Origin: Candidatus Skiveiella danica
Lineage (GTDB): Bacteria; Pseudomonadota; Gammaproteobacteria; Burkholderiales; Burkholderiaceae_C
Assembly (NCBI GenBank): GCA_016721925.1
Contig: JADKHE010000004.1
Coordinates: 62,001-126,000 of the forward strand
DNA: 64,000 nt
Direction: 5' to 3'
This document shows positions 61,731 to 64,000 of this stretch, piece after piece (the stretch's first letter is position 1; each line of letters begins with the position of its first letter). Position numbers and translations under genes: made by a program. The notes below the pieces were generated by a model. That model searched no databases and was not told the DNA's origin. It was given only the letters and a program-made list of their open reading frames with translations.

Positions 61731-63006
61731 GGTCACCGGTGTAATTGTCCGGGACTGTTCTTCCACCTGCCCGAAAATGGGGCATTAAATGGCCGGGAGA
61801 CGGCAGATGCACAGCGTGGGTGTTGTTTGCAACAAACGCTTTGATCTGCTGGCTGCCCTCAGCCCGAAACACCGAACAGGTGCAGTAGAGCAGACGCCCT
61901 CCCGGCCTCAGCAAGGGCCAAAGTGTGTTCAGCAGCCGGGCCTGCACCGTCGCCAGCTGGTCAACATCGCTTTCGCGCCGCAGCCAGCGCACGTCCGGAT
62001 GCCGCCGGACGATCCCCGACGCGGTGCATGGCGCATCGAGCAGGATGGCGTCAAAAAGCGCCCCGTCCCACCAACTTGCCGGTTCCCCCGCGTCGGCGGC
62101 CAAAACCTTGGCGCTGAGGCCCAAGCGCTGCAGGTTGGCCTCGATACGCTCGCAGCGTTGCGAGTCGATGTCCAGCGCGGTGACCCGAACGCCTCCCTGC
62201 TCCAAAAGATGGGCAGTCTTGCCACCTGGTGCAGCGCAGGCATCCAGCACCTCCAGCGGGCGTTGCGACGCGAGCCCGTGCAGGAGAAGCGGTGCCGCCA
62301 GCTGCGCCCCGGCGTCTTGCACGGAGACCAGTCCGTCTGTGAAACCGGGAATGTCCTGCACCGGCAAGGCGCGCTCCAGCAGAATGGCCGTCTCGCCTTG
62401 GCGGACGGCGGCAAGACCTGCGGCCTCCAGCATCTGGAGGTAGTGCGCTGGCGAGATCCGGGCGACATTGACCCGCAGCGCCATCGGCGCCTTGGCGTTG
62501 TTGGCTGCAAGAATCGCCTCCCAGTGCAAGGGATGATCCGCCTTCAGCCGCTTGATCCACCAGGCCGGGTGGTTCCAGCGTGCCACCGGGTCGGCATCCG
62601 TAGCAGCCATCAATCGCTCACGCTCCCGAAGAAATCGGCGCAGGCAGGCGTTGATGAAGCTTGCGCTGGGGCGCAGGGAGGGGTCGCGCTTGGCGGCCTC
62701 GACGGCCTGATCGACCAGGGTGAAGGCCTCATAGGGCGCCTCCTCCGAATCGGCAGCCAAAGCCAGCGCGGTGCACAGCAGCGCATCGACAGCGGGAGGT
62801 GGCGCTCGGCGCGCCAGTTCCCGGCGCAGCGCCTGGGCGCGACCCTGGACGCGCATCACATGAAAGGCCAGCGCCTGCACCCCGGGGCGAAGCGTCCGAT
62901 CGACGTCGTCCAGCACCTGCGTCAGCGAACGGCCGTTGCGCACATCGAGCAGCACCTGCGCCGTGCTCTGGAGCTGGCGCCACAGGGGAATGGATGGGCT
63001 GGTCAC
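61687..63006 (-). CDS. rsmB: 16S rRNA (cytosine967-C5)-methyltransferase
   Basis: 439 residues from GTG 63006. The N-terminal NusB-like domain (to about 150, with PSASFINACLRRFLRER) is followed by the methyltransferase: motif I VLDACAAPGGKTAHLLE, ILLDAPCTASGIVRRHPD with the PC catalytic Cys, and LLYCTCSVFRAE with the TCS second Cys. It forms m5C967 in 16S rRNA. It starts the operon with DUF4390, ntrY-like and ntrX-like. Confidence 0.92.
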   Translation of the reverse strand: MTSPSIPLWRQLQSTAQVLLDVRNGRSLTQVLDDVDRTLRPGVQALAFHVMRVQGRAQALRRELARRAPPPAVDALLCTALALAADSEEAPYEAFTLVDQAVEAAKRDPSLRPSASFINACLRRFLRERERLMAATDADPVARWNHPAWWIKRLKADHPLHWEAILAANNAKAPMALRVNVARISPAHYLQMLEAAGLAAVRQGETAILLERALPVQDIPGFTDGLVSVQDAGAQLAAPLLLHGLASQRPLEVLDACAAPGGKTAHLLEQGGVRVTALDIDSQRCERIEANLQRLGLSAKVLAADAGEPASWWDGALFDAILLDAPCTASGIVRRHPDVRWLRRESDVDQLATVQARLLNTLWPLLRPGGRLLYCTCSVFRAEGSQQIKAFVANNTHAVHLPSPGHLMPHFRAGGRTVPDNYTGDHDGFFYALLEKRPA

Positions 63007-63039
63007 CGGCAGGTCTTTCTGTGATTCAAATGGGCGTGA

Positions 63040-63600
63040 TCAGGCCGCTGCCTCAGGCCAGTCGAGAGTACCGGCGGGCTTGAAGCTCCAGATGCCCGCC
63101 AGAATCAGGGCCGGGAACTGGCGGATGGCCAGGTTGTAGACCCGGACCGAGGCATCGAAAGCTGCCGCAGGAAGGGCCGCCTGCTCGTCAAGCGCCGCAA
63201 GGCGGGCACGCAGGCTTTCCGGCAACGTGCTGCCTTCCGGCGAGTCCCCATCCGTCGCCTGCCAGACTTCAGTCAGGACGCCGCGTGCGGCCGAAAGAAC
63301 CCGAATGGCATCCGGGTCCAGCGGATGAGCGCGGGCATTGGCAAGAGCCTGGGCAAACTGCTCTCCTGCCGCGACCAGGCGCGACCACAGTGCGTCCGGG
63401 GAAAGCTGCGAGACGCCCGCTGCGACGTCGGCCAAGGGCTGCGCGGCCTTGATCACGGCGGGGTGCACCGACAGCACATTGTCCAGCGCCGAGTAGGCCT
63501 TGACCACCTCGGACCGCAATCGAACCAGCCGGTTGTAGGCGCCCACAGCCCAGAACAGCGCGATCGCCACCAGCAGACCCAGCACCATCGGTTTCGTCAT
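63040..63600 (-). CDS. LemA-like membrane-anchored protein
   Basis: 186 residues from the ATG at 63600. An N-terminal helix (MVLGLLVAIALFWAVGA) is followed by YNRLVRLRSEVVKAYSALDN, the LemA signature start, and the end has VRVYNLAIRQFPALILAG, the LemA end motif. The middle is diverged. The N-terminus would sit in the membrane with the helical bundle outside or in the cytoplasm. It is 33 bases upstream of rsmB. Confidence 0.72.
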   Translation of the reverse strand: MTKPMVLGLLVAIALFWAVGAYNRLVRLRSEVVKAYSALDNVLSVHPAVIKAAQPLADVAAGVSQLSPDALWSRLVAAGEQFAQALANARAHPLDPDAIRVLSAARGVLTEVWQATDGDSPEGSTLPESLRARLAALDEQAALPAAAFDASVRVYNLAIRQFPALILAGIWSFKPAGTLDWPEAAA

Positions 63601-63643
63601 CCGTTCTCCACCTTGCCCCGCAAACGCACTTTGTAGACAAATC

Positions 63644-63687
63644 ACAAACAAAAACACCCAAAGCCAGCGCCAACTGGTCTTTGGGTG
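63644..63687 (-). terminator. Rho-independent terminator of rpoC
   Basis: A 9-bp stem CACCCAAAG / CTTTGGGTG (63655-63663 with 63679-63687) followed on the minus strand by TGTTTTTG-type T-rich sequence, 22 bases after the rpoC stop. Confidence 0.8.
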
Positions 63688-63709
63688 CTATCAAGTCAGG
63701 ACTGACTGA

Positions 63710-64000
63710 TCAACCTGCCGTCGCGTCCTCGCTGCTCACGGCACCGTCCGGGGACTCGCTGCCACCCGCCAGCTCGGCCGCTTCCGCTTCGGCAATGGCG
63801 CGGCGCTCGGCATCGTCCATCAGGTCCTTCGCCTTGCGCGCCTGATGGTAGGCCAGGCCGGTACCCGCGGGGATCAGGCGACCCACGATGACGTTTTCCT
63901 TCAGGCCACGCAACTCGTCGCGCTTGCCCATGATGGCAGCCTCGGTCAGCACACGGGTCGTCTCCTGGAACGATGCCGCCGAGATGAAGGAGTCGGTCGA
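63710..64000 (-). CDS. rpoC: RNA polymerase beta' subunit, C-terminal end (cut by window edge)
   Basis: 97 codons in frame to the window edge. TDSFISAASFQETTRVLTEA, then KRDELRGLKENVIVGRLIP and AGTGLAYHQ are the near-invariant C-terminal residues of RpoC, followed by an acidic, variable tail (SESPDGAVSSEDATAG). The rest of the gene and presumably rpoB lie beyond the window. It gives a firm anchor for core chromosome on this side. Confidence 0.97.
   Translation of the reverse strand, partial: STDSFISAASFQETTRVLTEAAIMGKRDELRGLKENVIVGRLIPAGTGLAYHQARKAKDLMDDAERRAIAEAEAAELAGGSESPDGAVSSEDATAG

Overview
The window looks like a chromosomal segment of a betaproteobacterium, order Burkholderiales and most likely Comamonadaceae. 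This rests on the high-GC core genes (pntAB, slyD, rsmB, ntrYX-type pair, rpoC), the DUF3422 and Bug-family proteins, and the overall gene content. Genus cannot be fixed from the sequence alone. Two conserved blocks (about 1-25 kb and 57.8-64 kb) flank a 33-kb accessory region (about 25-57.8 kb) full of insertion sequences, gene fragments and secreted-protein genes.

Region 1 (1-13.7 kb) is a sulfide/sulfane-sulfur locus: the end of a sulfide:quinone oxidoreductase, a DUF2892 membrane protein, an OsmC-type peroxidase, a TDT/SLAC1-type anion transporter, a CstR/CsoR-type repressor, a rhodanese, a sigma54 activator of the FisR type with three correctly spaced sensor cysteines, a persulfide-dioxygenase-like protein whose metal ligands are degraded, CcoG, a thioredoxin-fold protein, a hotdog thioesterase, a SoxH-like metallo-hydrolase and two small paralogous membrane proteins. 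A sigma54-type promoter with phased TGGCA sites lies between fisR and the dioxygenase-like gene.

Region 2 (13.8-25 kb) holds mnmA, slyD, a tricarballylate-type catabolic cluster (LysR, SDR, Bug binding protein, TcuA, TcuB), a NUDIX hydrolase and pntAB. mnmA, tcuA and tcuB each carry one small frameshift, which raises doubt about base accuracy in this assembly.

Region 3 (25-57.8 kb) is accessory. It starts with nested IS3 elements, an IS481 element and one of two IS30 copies. Three large calcium-binding (RTX) proteins follow at 28.4, 34.1 and 40.0 kb. Two are serralysin-like metalloproteases, and all three end in the same C-terminal module. Six copies or fragments of a CSHC/CSEC zinc-ribbon mini-gene, all on the minus strand, sit at module boundaries. 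Two 3'-half copies of tRNA-Phe (33.9 and 44.3 kb), matching the intact tRNA-Phe at 58.0 kb, look like attachment-site scars of tandem integrative elements. The second interval carries a truncated tyrosine recombinase, a primase-polymerase, an ArdB/KlcA antirestriction gene, a run of small plasmid-type genes, repressors and an HNH endonuclease. A 451-base stretch containing only G and C (39.07-39.52 kb) is almost certainly an artefact.

Region 4 (57.8-64 kb) is core again: tRNA-Gly, tRNA-Phe, an NtrX/NtrY-type two-component pair, a DUF4390 protein, rsmB, a LemA-like protein and the 3' end of rpoC, all on the minus strand.
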